This document shows, piece after piece, positions 28,288-36,607 of a stretch of DNA of 64,000 nucleotides (position 1 is the stretch's first letter; every line of letters begins with the position of its first letter). The notes under the pieces were generated by a model. That model did no database searches and had not been told where the DNA came from. It saw nothing but the letters and a program-made list of their open reading frames with translations. Made by a program: the position numbers and the translations under genes. Source of the stretch: Limnothrix sp. CACIAM 69d (GTDB taxonomy: Bacteria > Cyanobacteriota > Cyanobacteriia > CACIAM-69d); assembly GCA_001913845.2 (NCBI GenBank), contig MKGP02000026.1, positions 1 through 64,000 of the forward strand. The letters are read 5' to 3'.

Positions 28288-29367
28288 ATGGTAACCCTGC
28301 AAGACGCACAACAGCAGATGGGAGCAGTATGGGATCTCGCCGTGGCTGAGGGGCAAGTGCCCGCCCATTTCGGCAACGATCCGGCGGCGATCGCGGCGGT
28401 CACGACGGGGGTGGCCCTGGTGGATCGATCGCACTGGGCCCTGTTGCAATTAACGGGGGACGATCGAGCCTTGTTTTTACATAACCAAAGCACCGCCAAC
28501 ATCAAAGCTCTGCAACCGGGCCAGGGTTGCCAAACCGTGTTGGTGACCTCCACCGCTCGCACCCTGGACTTAGCCATGGTGGCCGTGACAGCGGAAGCGC
28601 TGGATTTATTGGTGTCGCCGGGGATGGGGCCGACCCTGTTTCGCTGGCTCGATCGCTACATCTTTCCCGCCGATCGGGTCTCCCTCGCGGATATCAGCGG
28701 TCAATTCGCGATTTTCAGCCTTTTGGGGCCCCAAAGTGCCCTTTGTTTGCAACAGTTGGGGGCGACCCTTGACAACATTTCAGCCCTGGAACCCTTTGCC
28801 CACCAGACCATGATCCTGGCTCAGGATGTGTCTGTGCGGGTGCAACGGAGCAGCGGTCTGGCCACCGATGGCTATACCCTTTGGGTGAGAAGCGATCGAG
28901 CCGGTGACCTGTGGCAGGCGATCGCCCAAGCAGGAGCCGTTCCCCTGGGCGAACAGGCCTGGGAACAGTTGCGGATCACCGAAGGGCGGCCGGCGGTGGG
29001 CCATGAGTTGACGGAAGATTACAACCCCCTGGAAGCAGGGCTATGGACAGCCGTTTCCTTTAATAAAGGCTGCTACATCGGCCAAGAAACGATCGCCCGC
29101 CTGAACACCTACAACGGCGTGAAGTTGAACCTTTGGGGGTTTCGATTGCCTCGGGTGATCGCCACCCCCTGTCCGATTTTGCAAGCGGATCAAAAAGTGG
29201 GAACCCTCACCAGTTGTGTGGCCACCGAAAACGGAGCGATCGGGCTGGGCTATTTGCGCACCAAAGTGGGCGGCGCGGGCTTAAGCGTCATGATTGACCA
29301 TTGCCCCACCGACGCAATCGACCTGCCCTTCATTACGCGCGAGCTGGCCAACACCATCGACCATTAG
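28288..29367 (+). CDS. ygfZ: Folate-binding protein YgfZ (GcvT-like)
   Basis: A 359-residue member of the GcvT/YgfZ family, which uses tetrahydrofolate and helps assemble or repair Fe-S clusters. The defining motif KGCYIGQET is present at about residues 256-264, with its conserved cysteine. The whole chain matches a typical YgfZ (folate-binding GcvT-like fold, then a C-terminal barrel from about residue 275). It is probably monocistronic, with the next gene on the opposite strand. Confidence 0.9.
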   Translation: MVTLQDAQQQMGAVWDLAVAEGQVPAHFGNDPAAIAAVTTGVALVDRSHWALLQLTGDDRALFLHNQSTANIKALQPGQGCQTVLVTSTARTLDLAMVAVTAEALDLLVSPGMGPTLFRWLDRYIFPADRVSLADISGQFAIFSLLGPQSALCLQQLGATLDNISALEPFAHQTMILAQDVSVRVQRSSGLATDGYTLWVRSDRAGDLWQAIAQAGAVPLGEQAWEQLRITEGRPAVGHELTEDYNPLEAGLWTAVSFNKGCYIGQETIARLNTYNGVKLNLWGFRLPRVIATPCPILQADQKVGTLTSCVATENGAIGLGYLRTKVGGAGLSVMIDHCPTDAIDLPFITRELANTIDH

Positions 29368-29393
29368 CGATCGTTAAACTGCAATCATTGCCA

Positions 29394-30050
29394 CTACTGG
29401 CGGGCGATCGGCCCCAAGTAGCGCTGGAGATGGGGGGAAAAGACCTCAAAAATCAGCGTGAGGGGCTGATTTCGATGCCAAAACAGGTAATGTCGCCCCC
29501 AGAGCGGCCCCGACTCTCCAAAGGCGGCCTCTAGGGCCGCCGATCGCCCATAACAAATTCCCCGCACATCGCGGTAAAGCTCCGTGCGCAACCGAGCCAA
29601 ACTGGCCCAGATGGGCAGCGATCGGTTTTGCAAATACTCATCCACATGGCTGGCTTCCCACCAAGACGTGGCATAGGCCAACCGCTGGCCGGAAGCTGTC
29701 CGTAACCAAACCTGGCGACGCAACCGCGGCCCCGGAACCATCTCAATCGCCTCCGGGGCCCCATCCCCCGCCGGCCCCACCACCGACATATCAATCACAT
29801 CCACCTCGGTTGGTTCTCCCGTCAGCAATTGCAGGTGGCGAGTGGGTGACCCATCTCCCAACAACAACATTTGCCAAGGGGGAGCCAAAAAATGGTGAGG
29901 TAAGCCCTGCTGCACAACGGTTTCATCCCCTTGCCAGGTGGGTTTCAGCCGATGCCAATCCCCATGGGATCCCAGCTCGATCGAGGGGCGATCGACGGGG
30001 GGTTGAGGTGCAGATAAATCCGCTTGTCGATCAGTAACGCTAGCAGTCAA
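29394..30050 (-). CDS. Chorismate lyase (cyanobacterial type)
   Basis: This enzyme turns chorismate into 4-hydroxybenzoate and pyruvate, the first step of plastoquinone synthesis in cyanobacteria. The 218-residue protein has the family's PPWQMLLLGDGSPTRHL opening, the RRQVWLRTASGQRLAYATSWW strand pair and a C-terminal GRHYLFWHRNQPLTLIFEVFSP block. The substrate-binding arginine of the family fits the RRQVWL site. The N-terminal 30 residues are low-complexity. The apparent start is TTG 30050 without a good ribosome site, so the start is uncertain. Confidence 0.85.
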   Translation of the reverse strand: MTASVTDRQADLSAPQPPVDRPSIELGSHGDWHRLKPTWQGDETVVQQGLPHHFLAPPWQMLLLGDGSPTRHLQLLTGEPTEVDVIDMSVVGPAGDGAPEAIEMVPGPRLRRQVWLRTASGQRLAYATSWWEASHVDEYLQNRSLPIWASLARLRTELYRDVRGICYGRSAALEAAFGESGPLWGRHYLFWHRNQPLTLIFEVFSPHLQRYLGPIARQ

Positions 30051-30250
30051 GGTCTTTGCATTTCTTAACTTTTCTCGATCCTAACACTCACCTAAAGAAA
30101 AGGGACTGGAGGCATCACTGGCATCGGGCGGCTTCCGCCACCCCCCAGAGATTGGAGGTAAGGAGGGGTTCGATCGATTTGAGAGTCCCGTTCATTCTGT
30201 CGAGAGCCTGAGTCGCAATCTTGAGCCACAACTCTGAACCTAGGACTATG

Positions 30251-30283
30251 AAAAACCGGATCACTGAAAATCAATGATCCGGT
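30251..30283 (-). terminator. Rho-independent terminator after tRNA-Leu
   Basis: On the minus strand a perfect 9-bp stem (ACCGGATCA / TGATCCGGT) with an 11-nt loop is followed directly by TTTTTC. It lies about 75 bp downstream of the tRNA-Leu gene in the right orientation. Confidence 0.85.
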
Positions 30284-30355
30284 CGCAGGTTATGAGCTGA
30301 GGACGCTCAAGCCAGGTTTCAAAATGCTCTGGATGAAGTCCAATCTGGAGTTCAA

Positions 30356-30436
30356 TGCGGATGGCGGGACTCGAACCCGCAAGGCAAAGCCACACGCCCC
30401 TCAAACGTGCGCGTATACCAATTCCGCCACATCCGC
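30356..30436 (-). tRNA. tRNA-Leu (anticodon GAG)
   Basis: An 81-nt cloverleaf: acceptor stem GCGGATG/CATCCGC, discriminator A, a long class II variable arm, and T-arm GCGGG-TTCGAGT-CCCGC. The anticodon stem CACGT/GCGTG encloses TTGAGGG, giving anticodon GAG, which reads CUC/CUU leucine codons. CCA is not encoded. A rho-independent terminator follows. Confidence 0.95.
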
Positions 30437-30807
30437 AGGTGATTCACTGATGATGCTGGTGTGAATTTTTGGGGGTATTGCTGAACCCAACCGAGGATGT
30501 TGGGGGCAAATAATCGTTACCCATCAAACCAGCCGTAGCAGTATAGCATTCTTCGATCATTTTGTTGAGCCTTGTCTCAGGATTAATGCACATCGGGAAT
30601 GCACATCGGAAATGCACATTGGGATGCGACTTGAGAGGGTGCTTTAGCCAGGATCGAAGATTCAGCCAAGGCCTGAGCAGGTATTAAACGAGATTTAAGA
30701 GGATCACCGCGATCGTCCCGATTTGCCCAGACTCCGCCGCCCGATCGCCCGCAGGCCACCCACGATGATAGGATTGGCTACCGCGCCCCACCTGCGATCG
30801 TACGACA
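30437..30807. promoter_or_regulatory. Divergent spacer tRNA-Leu/accC with a 13-bp repeat
   Basis: A 371-bp spacer with no recognisable gene. It contains AATGCACATCGGG in three tandem copies (30585-30623), about 185 bp upstream of the accC start. Confidence 0.5.
30585..30623. repeat. 13-bp tandem repeat, three copies
   Basis: AATGCACATCGGG, AATGCACATCGGA and AATGCACATTGGG lie end to end at 30585-30597, 30598-30610 and 30611-30623. Confidence 0.9.
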
Positions 30808-32166
30808 ATGCGCTTTTCAAAAGTCCTGATTGCCAACCGTGGAGAAATCGCCGTTCGGGTGATCCGAGCCTGCGAAGAACTGGGAATTTCCACCGTGGCT
30901 GTTCACTCCACTGCCGATCGACAAGCCCTGCACGTGCAGCTTGCCGACGAAGCCGTTTGCATCGGCGACGCAGCCAGCAGCAAAAGCTATCTGAACATTC
31001 CCAACATCATCGCCGCCGCTCTGACCCACAACGCCACGGCCATTCACCCGGGCTACGGTTTTTTGGCAGAAAACGCAAAATTTGTCGAAATTTGTAACGA
31101 TCACCAAATTGCCTTCATTGGCCCCTCGCCGGCCGCGATTCGGGCCATGGGTGACAAGTCCACCGCCAAGGAAACCATGCAACGGGCCGGCGTGCCCACG
31201 GTTCCCGGCAGCGAAGGACTGGTGCAAAACGAAGAAGCGGCCCTGGAGTTGGCCAATGAGATTGGCTATCCCGTGATGATTAAGGCCACGGCGGGCGGTG
31301 GCGGTCGCGGAATGCGTTTGGTGCGCAGCGCCGAAGAGTTGCCCAAGCTGTTCCAAGCGGCCCAAGGAGAAGCGGAAGCGGCCTTTGGCAATCCGGGCCT
31401 CTACATTGAGAAATTCATTGAACGGCCGCGGCATATTGAGTTCCAAATTTTGGCCGACAGCCATGGCAACGTGATCCACCTGGGTGAGCGGGATTGTTCA
31501 ATTCAGCGTCGTCACCAAAAGCTCCTGGAAGAAGCGCCTAGCCCTGTTTTGAATCCGAAATTGCGGGAAAAAATGGGCAGCGCGGCCGTGGCGGCGGCCA
31601 AGTCGATCGACTATGTGGGCGCAGGAACGGTGGAGTTTCTGGTGGATCGATCGGGCAATTTCTATTTTATGGAAATGAACACCCGCATTCAGGTTGAACA
31701 TCCAGTCACGGAAATGGTTTGCGGCCTGGATTTGATCGCTGAACAATTGCGGATTGCCCAAGGAGAAAAACTACGCCTCACCCAAGATCAGGTGCAGTTG
31801 CGCGGCCATGCGATCGAATGTCGAATTAATGCGGAAGATCCCGATCAAAATTTCCGCCCTTGTCCCGGTCGAATTGGGGCCTATTTGCCACCGGGCGGCC
31901 CAGGGGTGCGGATCGATTCCCACGTTTATCCCGATTATGAAATTCCGGCCTACTACGATTCTTTGATTGGCAAATTGATTGTTTGGGGCCCCGATCGCTC
32001 CAGTGCGATCGCCCGGATGAAGCGGGCCCTGCGCGAATGTGCCATCACCGGGGTGAACACCACGATCGGTTTTCACCAAAAAATTATGGAATCGCCAGAG
32101 TTTATTGGCGGCGAAGTTTATACCAATTTTGTTGAAGAGTGGATGAGCAAAAATAAAAAGCGCTAA
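30808..32166 (+). CDS. accC: Biotin carboxylase subunit of acetyl-CoA carboxylase
   Basis: AccC carboxylates biotin on the carrier protein with ATP and bicarbonate, the first half-reaction of fatty acid synthesis. The 452 residues show every family block: [26 protein letters not shown], the ATP-grasp glycine loop [24 protein letters not shown](L/V)[20 protein letters not shown] with metal-binding glutamates and the bicarbonate arginine, and [13 protein letters not shown]. Full length and apparently intact. A 146-bp MITE-like element lies nine bases beyond its stop. Confidence 0.97.
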   Translation: MRFSKVLIANRGEIAVRVIRACEELGISTVAVHSTADRQALHVQLADEAVCIGDAASSKSYLNIPNIIAAALTHNATAIHPGYGFLAENAKFVEICNDHQIAFIGPSPAAIRAMGDKSTAKETMQRAGVPTVPGSEGLVQNEEAALELANEIGYPVMIKATAGGGGRGMRLVRSAEELPKLFQAAQGEAEAAFGNPGLYIEKFIERPRHIEFQILADSHGNVIHLGERDCSIQRRHQKLLEEAPSPVLNPKLREKMGSAAVAAAKSIDYVGAGTVEFLVDRSGNFYFMEMNTRIQVEHPVTEMVCGLDLIAEQLRIAQGEKLRLTQDQVQLRGHAIECRINAEDPDQNFRPCPGRIGAYLPPGGPGVRIDSHVYPDYEIPAYYDSLIGKLIVWGPDRSSAIARMKRALRECAITGVNTTIGFHQKIMESPEFIGGEVYTNFVEEWMSKNKKR

Positions 32167-32174
32167 TCAAGCGC

Positions 32175-32320
32175 TAGGGCCTGTCGTCATTTCCTGAGAT
32201 CAGACAACAACGGTTGATTTTCCATGCCCCAATCGTCGTAACAAGGGGCTTGAGCATCTTGTCCCCCACGATCTGCCAACAGTGGAATTAGGGTTTCAGG
32301 CGATTTGACGACAGGCCCTA
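32175..32320. mobile_element. MITE-like element, 146 bp, 15-bp perfect terminal inverted repeats
   Basis: The ends are TAGGGCCTGTCGTCA (32175-32189) and its exact reverse complement (32306-32320), with weaker extension inward. The terminal TA on each side suggests a TA target site, as used by IS630/mariner-type or some IS5-group elements. The interior has no ORF. It is most simply a non-autonomous element moved by a transposase encoded elsewhere. Confidence 0.8.
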
Positions 32321-32372
32321 ATCCTAACCCCTGAATTGCTGACCACCTTCCTAAGCTGTTTCGGAGTCAACC

Positions 32373-32465
32373 ATGGGCGACCATTGGATGGATTGGGCCA
32401 CGGTGATTGGCTATGTGGGATTCACACTATTCATCATGTGGCAAATTTTTAGCCGATCCAAATAG
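32373..32465 (+). CDS. 30-residue single-span membrane miniprotein
   Basis: A short ORF, MGDHWMDWATVIGYVGFTL followed by FIMWQIFSRSK, with GGAG six bases upstream of its ATG. It has one likely membrane helix (about residues 9-25) and a basic C-terminus, like the small subunits of photosynthetic and NDH-1 complexes. It does not match PsbX, PetL, PetM, PetN, PsaM or Psb30 as I remember them, so I leave it unnamed. Its stop codon lies inside a 13-bp tandem duplication. Confidence 0.6.
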   Translation: MGDHWMDWATVIGYVGFTLFIMWQIFSRSK

Positions 32466-32485
32466 ACCTGCTAAATAGACCTGCT
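32460..32485 (+). repeat. 13-bp perfect duplication across a stop codon
   Basis: AAATAGACCTGCT occurs at 32460-32472 and 32473-32485. The first copy contains the stop TAG (32463-32465) of the 30-residue ORF. Confidence 0.9.
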
Positions 32486-32551
32486 AATTGCGGGGTTGGG
32501 ACAGGAAAGTTAGTACAGGAGAGATTGCTGACTCCGTTGGGCAAATTTTTC

Positions 32552-34225
32552 CTAGCGATCGGGCAAGGACGAACTGGCGTGCCGCAATCCCCAGCTCACC
32601 GCCAGAGCCAAGGGAATAGAAAGGGGGGTGAGCCAGTCGCCCCAACGGACGTAGGGCGTTTGCCGGGTGCGGCGATAGATTTCGGTGGCGTGGAGTTCGT
32701 AGGTATTGGGGCGCGATCGCCAGTGGGTGACTCCGTGGGGATCGATGAAGGCGGAATAACCGGTGTTGGCGGCGCGGGCCACCCATCGATCGGTTTCGAT
32801 CGCCCGCATCACATCTTGGGCGTGGTGTTGGGCAAACATCGTGGGCCGGTAATGGGCGTTGTTGGCTGCCGAAAGGATGAATTGCCCGCCGCTGGCCGCC
32901 TGCGATCGCGCCAATTCCGCATGGGCTGAGTCATAGCAAATTAGGGCGATCGCCTGGCCAAAGGGAGTGTTGAGGCGCTGGTTGGGCTGGCCGAGGGCCA
33001 ACTTGGTGTCCAACGGCGATAGGCGATCGATGAAGCCGCCGATCACAGACTCGAAGGGAATATATTCCCCCAGGGGCACAAGGCGCACTTTGTCATAGCG
33101 ACCCACGGCTTTTCCGGTGCGATCGAGGGAAATGAGGCTGTTGGTGAGGCGATCGGGTTGTTGGCGATCGGGCGCAAATAAACCCAACCACACGGGCACA
33201 GCCCGATCGAGCACTGCCGACAGGAATTCATTGCGCCGATCGCGGGTGGCCTCCGCCGTCCAGACCATTGGCAAGGCCGTTTCGGGAATTAGCACACCGT
33301 CAACGCCCGCCGCCGCCAGGGTTTCATAGCCCCGTTGATAGCCTGTGAGGGCCCTGCGCCAACCTTCGGAGCCAAATTTCAGATCGTTGGGAATGTTGCC
33401 TTGGATCACCCCGATCGTCAGGGCCGCAACGGGGCGATCGGCCAAGGGTTGGGCAGCCAAAGTGGCCCCCAAGCCATGGCCCAACAGCAATAGTGCGATC
33501 GCTCCGGCCCACCAACGCCGCCGATGGGTCAACCAACCTTCTGCCCAAGCTCCATTCACCCCCACAATCACCGCCGTTACCAGGGCGGGGCCCGACAGTT
33601 GGCCCAAGTGCAAAATCGCTAAGTTGTGAGGCGCTTGGGTCAGGCCCAATCCCGTCCAAGCTAAGGGAGATTGGTTCCAGAGCCATTCCGTCACCAACCA
33701 CAGGGCCAGGCCCAGCGCCCAGCGTCCGCCAGCCGATCGCCCCGCCAATCTGCGGTGCAGCAGCCCAAACCCCACCGCCCAGCAGGCAACCTGTGACCCG
33801 GCCCAACCGGCAGCCACCAACCAGCACACCAGGGCAATGGTGAGGCTGGTGGCCCAGGACACTCCCAACCACATCATGGGATGTAGGCCCGTGAGCCAAA
33901 ACACCGCCACGAGGTTGTAGCCCAAACCCCAAAGCCAGCCCAAACCAAGTCGATCGCGCCAATTGAGTGTTGGGTTAGCCAGCAACCACCACAGCGGAGC
34001 GATCGCCACCCAGGGGAGCGGCCACCAGCCCACCGGCTCCGGCCCCAGCCCCATCGCTACCCCAGCTCCCAAGGCCAGAGCCGATCGCTGCCAACGACTC
34101 CATAGCGATCGCCTTGGCCCTGGCTCGCCAGCGGTGGGCGCAACGCCGCTAACCCAACGACTCAAAAAAATCCGTGCCTTGCCCCCCGGTTTTGCGACCA
34201 AACACGCCCTAACGCCCCTGCTCAA
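32552..34225 (-). CDS. lnt: Apolipoprotein N-acyltransferase
   Basis: Lnt adds the third acyl chain to lipoproteins in the inner membrane. The 557 residues have about seven N-terminal membrane spans and a C-terminal nitrilase-like domain from about residue 265. The catalytic triad is visible: Glu in LIPETALPM, Lys in YDKVRLVPLGEY and Cys in LICYDSAHAE. Most of the N-terminal 55 residues are polar. The apparent start is TTG 34225 with no clear ribosome site, so the true start may be further downstream. The small ORF upstream ends 9 bp before. Confidence 0.9.
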   Translation of the reverse strand: MSRGVRACLVAKPGGKARIFLSRWVSGVAPTAGEPGPRRSLWSRWQRSALALGAGVAMGLGPEPVGWWPLPWVAIAPLWWLLANPTLNWRDRLGLGWLWGLGYNLVAVFWLTGLHPMMWLGVSWATSLTIALVCWLVAAGWAGSQVACWAVGFGLLHRRLAGRSAGGRWALGLALWLVTEWLWNQSPLAWTGLGLTQAPHNLAILHLGQLSGPALVTAVIVGVNGAWAEGWLTHRRRWWAGAIALLLLGHGLGATLAAQPLADRPVAALTIGVIQGNIPNDLKFGSEGWRRALTGYQRGYETLAAAGVDGVLIPETALPMVWTAEATRDRRNEFLSAVLDRAVPVWLGLFAPDRQQPDRLTNSLISLDRTGKAVGRYDKVRLVPLGEYIPFESVIGGFIDRLSPLDTKLALGQPNQRLNTPFGQAIALICYDSAHAELARSQAASGGQFILSAANNAHYRPTMFAQHHAQDVMRAIETDRWVARAANTGYSAFIDPHGVTHWRSRPNTYELHATEIYRRTRQTPYVRWGDWLTPLSIPLALAVSWGLRHASSSLPDR

Positions 34226-34233
34226 TCGCCGGT

Positions 34234-34434
34234 TTAGGGGTTCGGGGCGGGTTCAGCGCTGGGGCTGAAGGCTGGGCCCACCCAAGCCAGGGCGATCGCC
34301 CCCAGCACCACCCACTGGGTCGCTTGCAGGAGCCGATCGGGCGATCGGGGGGCCGTTGAAGGGGGGGAGTTGGGGGCAAATCCGGTTGCATAGTCCGTTT
34401 TGAGATTACTTTCGGAATTATTTTTCAGGTTCAA
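34234..34434 (-). CDS. Possible small membrane protein upstream of lnt
   Basis: A 66-residue frame with one strong membrane helix (LLQATQWVVLGAIALAWVGPAF) between polar, proline-rich ends, placed directly before lnt. The only start is a TTG inside a tandem repeat, without a ribosome site, so it could be a decayed or misread frame. The clean membrane helix argues for a real product. Confidence 0.4.
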   Translation of the reverse strand: MNLKNNSESNLKTDYATGFAPNSPPSTAPRSPDRLLQATQWVVLGAIALAWVGPAFSPSAEPAPNP

Positions 34435-34490
34435 TCAACCACAGGTTCAATCAACCACGGGTTCAATCAACCACGGGTTTAATCAACCAA
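34427..34490 (-). repeat. 16-bp tandem repeat, four copies, across a stop codon
   Basis: Units at 34427-34442, 34443-34458, 34459-34474 and 34475-34490 follow (A/G)GGTTCAATCAACCAC with few changes. The last copy contains the stop codon (34479-34481, minus) of the PP2C-like gene. Confidence 0.92.
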
Positions 34491-35291
34491 ACGTTGAACC
34501 AGAATCAGTGTGACATCATCATCGGTGCGCTGGGCAATTCGATCGGACTCCAAAAACGCCCGTAGCCGATCGATCACGACGGCCAGGTCTTCGCTTTGGG
34601 CTAAAAACCGAAACAGAGGCTGAAAAAACGGCTGAAAAGGCGATTGATCGGGTTCCTGTAAGGCCAGACGCTGCAACCCATCGGAAAATAGCGCGAGAGA
34701 CTGCCAATCACCAAGCCAAGTGACCAACTGAGGCGATCGGGCGGCCCCTGGCTCCTGCAAGAATCGGGTTTCGTTGGCAAATTCTCCCTGTTCCGGCTGC
34801 GTGAGCGTTTGCCAATTGCCCTGGGCATCTTGAATAACCACCGCCCCATCACCGATTTGGGCGATCGCCAAGCCCGTGGGTAAAGCCACCGTCACCACCA
34901 GGGTACAAGCTAACTCTCGCAAGGCTAACTCCCGATCGCGTGCTGCCCGATCGACCGCCCACCGCGCCGCCCGCACCACCGCCCGCAACAACGGCAACCA
35001 ATCCGCCACCGATCGGGGCGATCGCCGCTGCTGCCAACGGGGCAACAGCGTTAAAACCGTTTCCACCGCCACCTGGGCCCCCAAATCGGAGGCATTGGCC
35101 GATCCGGCCCCATCAGCCACCACCGCAAATCCCGCCCGATCGCCCAAGGCCCAACCACTGGCATCTTGGCAAGGTTCCGCCGCCCGCCGATGCCGACTGC
35201 CCGCCACCGACAGGGCGATCGCTGCCATCCGCATCGATTCCAGTTGCATCCCAAGTTGCAGCGCTGCAACTTCCTGACCAATGGCGCTCAA
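34479..35291 (-). CDS. PP2C-like protein phosphatase
   Basis: A 270-residue PP2C-type phosphatase of the short bacterial kind. Visible motifs: CQDASGWALGD and FAVVADGAGSA (metal Asp), IGDGAVVI, LALFSDGLQRLAL and DDDVTLILV near the C-terminus (metal Asp). It should remove phosphate from Ser/Thr residues. The start is TTG 35291 and is well supported: AGGAG lies six bases upstream, inside the last codons of the histidine-kinase gene, whose stop is two bases before. The two proteins are therefore very likely translated in a coupled way. Confidence 0.85.
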   Translation of the reverse strand: MSAIGQEVAALQLGMQLESMRMAAIALSVAGSRHRRAAEPCQDASGWALGDRAGFAVVADGAGSANASDLGAQVAVETVLTLLPRWQQRRSPRSVADWLPLLRAVVRAARWAVDRAARDRELALRELACTLVVTVALPTGLAIAQIGDGAVVIQDAQGNWQTLTQPEQGEFANETRFLQEPGAARSPQLVTWLGDWQSLALFSDGLQRLALQEPDQSPFQPFFQPLFRFLAQSEDLAVVIDRLRAFLESDRIAQRTDDDVTLILVQRLVD

Positions 35292-35293
35292 TC

Positions 35294-36607
35294 CTAACTC
35301 CTATCTACACAAACCAGCGGCAACTCAATCATAAAGGTTGTGCCCACCCCTAACTGGGACTCCAACCACAATCGACCGCCATGCTTTTCTTCAATCACTT
35401 GTCGAGACAGGGTTAAGCCCAAGCCGGTTCCTTTGCCCACCAATTTAGTTGTAAATAAATGCTCAAAAATCTGGCTTTTCAGCTCCTCAGCAATGCCGCG
35501 CCCATTGTCCTGGATGGATAGGTGAACCGATTTTTGATCCGCTGAGAGGGCAGTGGTGATGGTGATTTGGGGGGGATTTTTACTCAGTTCTTGAAAGCTA
35601 TGATCTTGACAAGCTTCATCTAGCTCATCGATCGCGTTAGCCAGCAAATTCATGAACACCTGATTCAATTGACCGGCAAAACATTCCACTTCAGGCACAT
35701 CACCATAATTTTTAATGACCTGAATGGCTGGCCGATGATCATGGGACTTCAGGCGATGTTTTAACAATAAAATGGTGCTGTCCAGTCCATCTTGCAAATC
35801 AAAGCTAACGGGATATTCACTATCCAATCGCGAGAAGGTTCTTAAGCTATCACTAATCGTTTTAATGCGATCAATTCCCTGATTCATCGACTCCAAAAGC
35901 TTGGGCAAGTCCTGGCGAATAAAGCCTAAATCCACCTCTTCAATGAGTTGTTGCACCTGCTGATGGGGATCGGGATGATGTTCTGCATAGGCATCCAACA
36001 GGGCAAACAGATCCTCCAGGTGCTCCAATGCAGGGCGAATATTGCCCTTTAAAAACCCCAAAGGATTATTAATTTCATGGGCCACCCCGGCGACCAAATT
36101 CCCCAGGGCCGACATTTTTTCACTTTGCACCAGTTGAATTTGCGCTTGCTGAAGCTGTTCCACCACCTGCTCGAGGGTTGTGGACTTTTCTAAGAGCTGA
36201 GCCTCGGATTCTTGCAAGCGTCGTTCGGCCATCACCCGATCGGTCACATCTTGGGCGATCGAGTAAATGGATAGCATCCGGCCTTCGTCATCAAAAACCG
36301 GTGTATTAATCCATTCACAGATAATGACACTGCCGTTTTTGCAAATATTTTCGTTCTGACAAACGATCGTTTTTCGTTCCCGTAAAAGGGCCTCCATTAG
36401 CGGTTTAATTTCTATTTGTACGGCTGGCGACACGATGCGGCTAACCGGTTGCAGGTAAATTTCTTCCGCAGAATAGCCAAAGATTTGTTCGGCGGCGGGA
36501 TTCCAACTGATCACACAGAAATCTTGGTTCCATTCAATCAGCACCAAGGGAGTTTGCTGAATCAGGAAACTGAGCTTTTCAGTGATACCAAGAAACTGGT
36601 TTGACAT
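35294..36607 (-). CDS. PAS-domain sensor histidine kinase
   Basis: A 437-residue soluble kinase. A PAS domain covers about residues 18-125 (WNPAAEQIFGYSAEEI), then a short coiled coil, then the H-box VAGVAHEINNPLG with phospho-His H177, and a HATPase domain with NLLANAIDE, DNGRGI and GKGTGLGLTLSRQ. The H-box and ATPase region is closely similar to that of the 1807-residue kinase at 39561, so the two are paralogues in this part. No receiver or output domain is present. It is translationally coupled to the PP2C gene. Its DNA is richer in A+T than most of the window. Confidence 0.92.
   Translation of the reverse strand: MSNQFLGITEKLSFLIQQTPLVLIEWNQDFCVISWNPAAEQIFGYSAEEIYLQPVSRIVSPAVQIEIKPLMEALLRERKTIVCQNENICKNGSVIICEWINTPVFDDEGRMLSIYSIAQDVTDRVMAERRLQESEAQLLEKSTTLEQVVEQLQQAQIQLVQSEKMSALGNLVAGVAHEINNPLGFLKGNIRPALEHLEDLFALLDAYAEHHPDPHQQVQQLIEEVDLGFIRQDLPKLLESMNQGIDRIKTISDSLRTFSRLDSEYPVSFDLQDGLDSTILLLKHRLKSHDHRPAIQVIKNYGDVPEVECFAGQLNQVFMNLLANAIDELDEACQDHSFQELSKNPPQITITTALSADQKSVHLSIQDNGRGIAEELKSQIFEHLFTTKLVGKGTGLGLTLSRQVIEEKHGGRLWLESQLGVGTTFMIELPLVCVDRS

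Noticed and set aside
34427-34490. CRISPR array
   Set aside because: Direct tandem units without spacers and no cas genes in the window; none of the repeat arrays has CRISPR structure.
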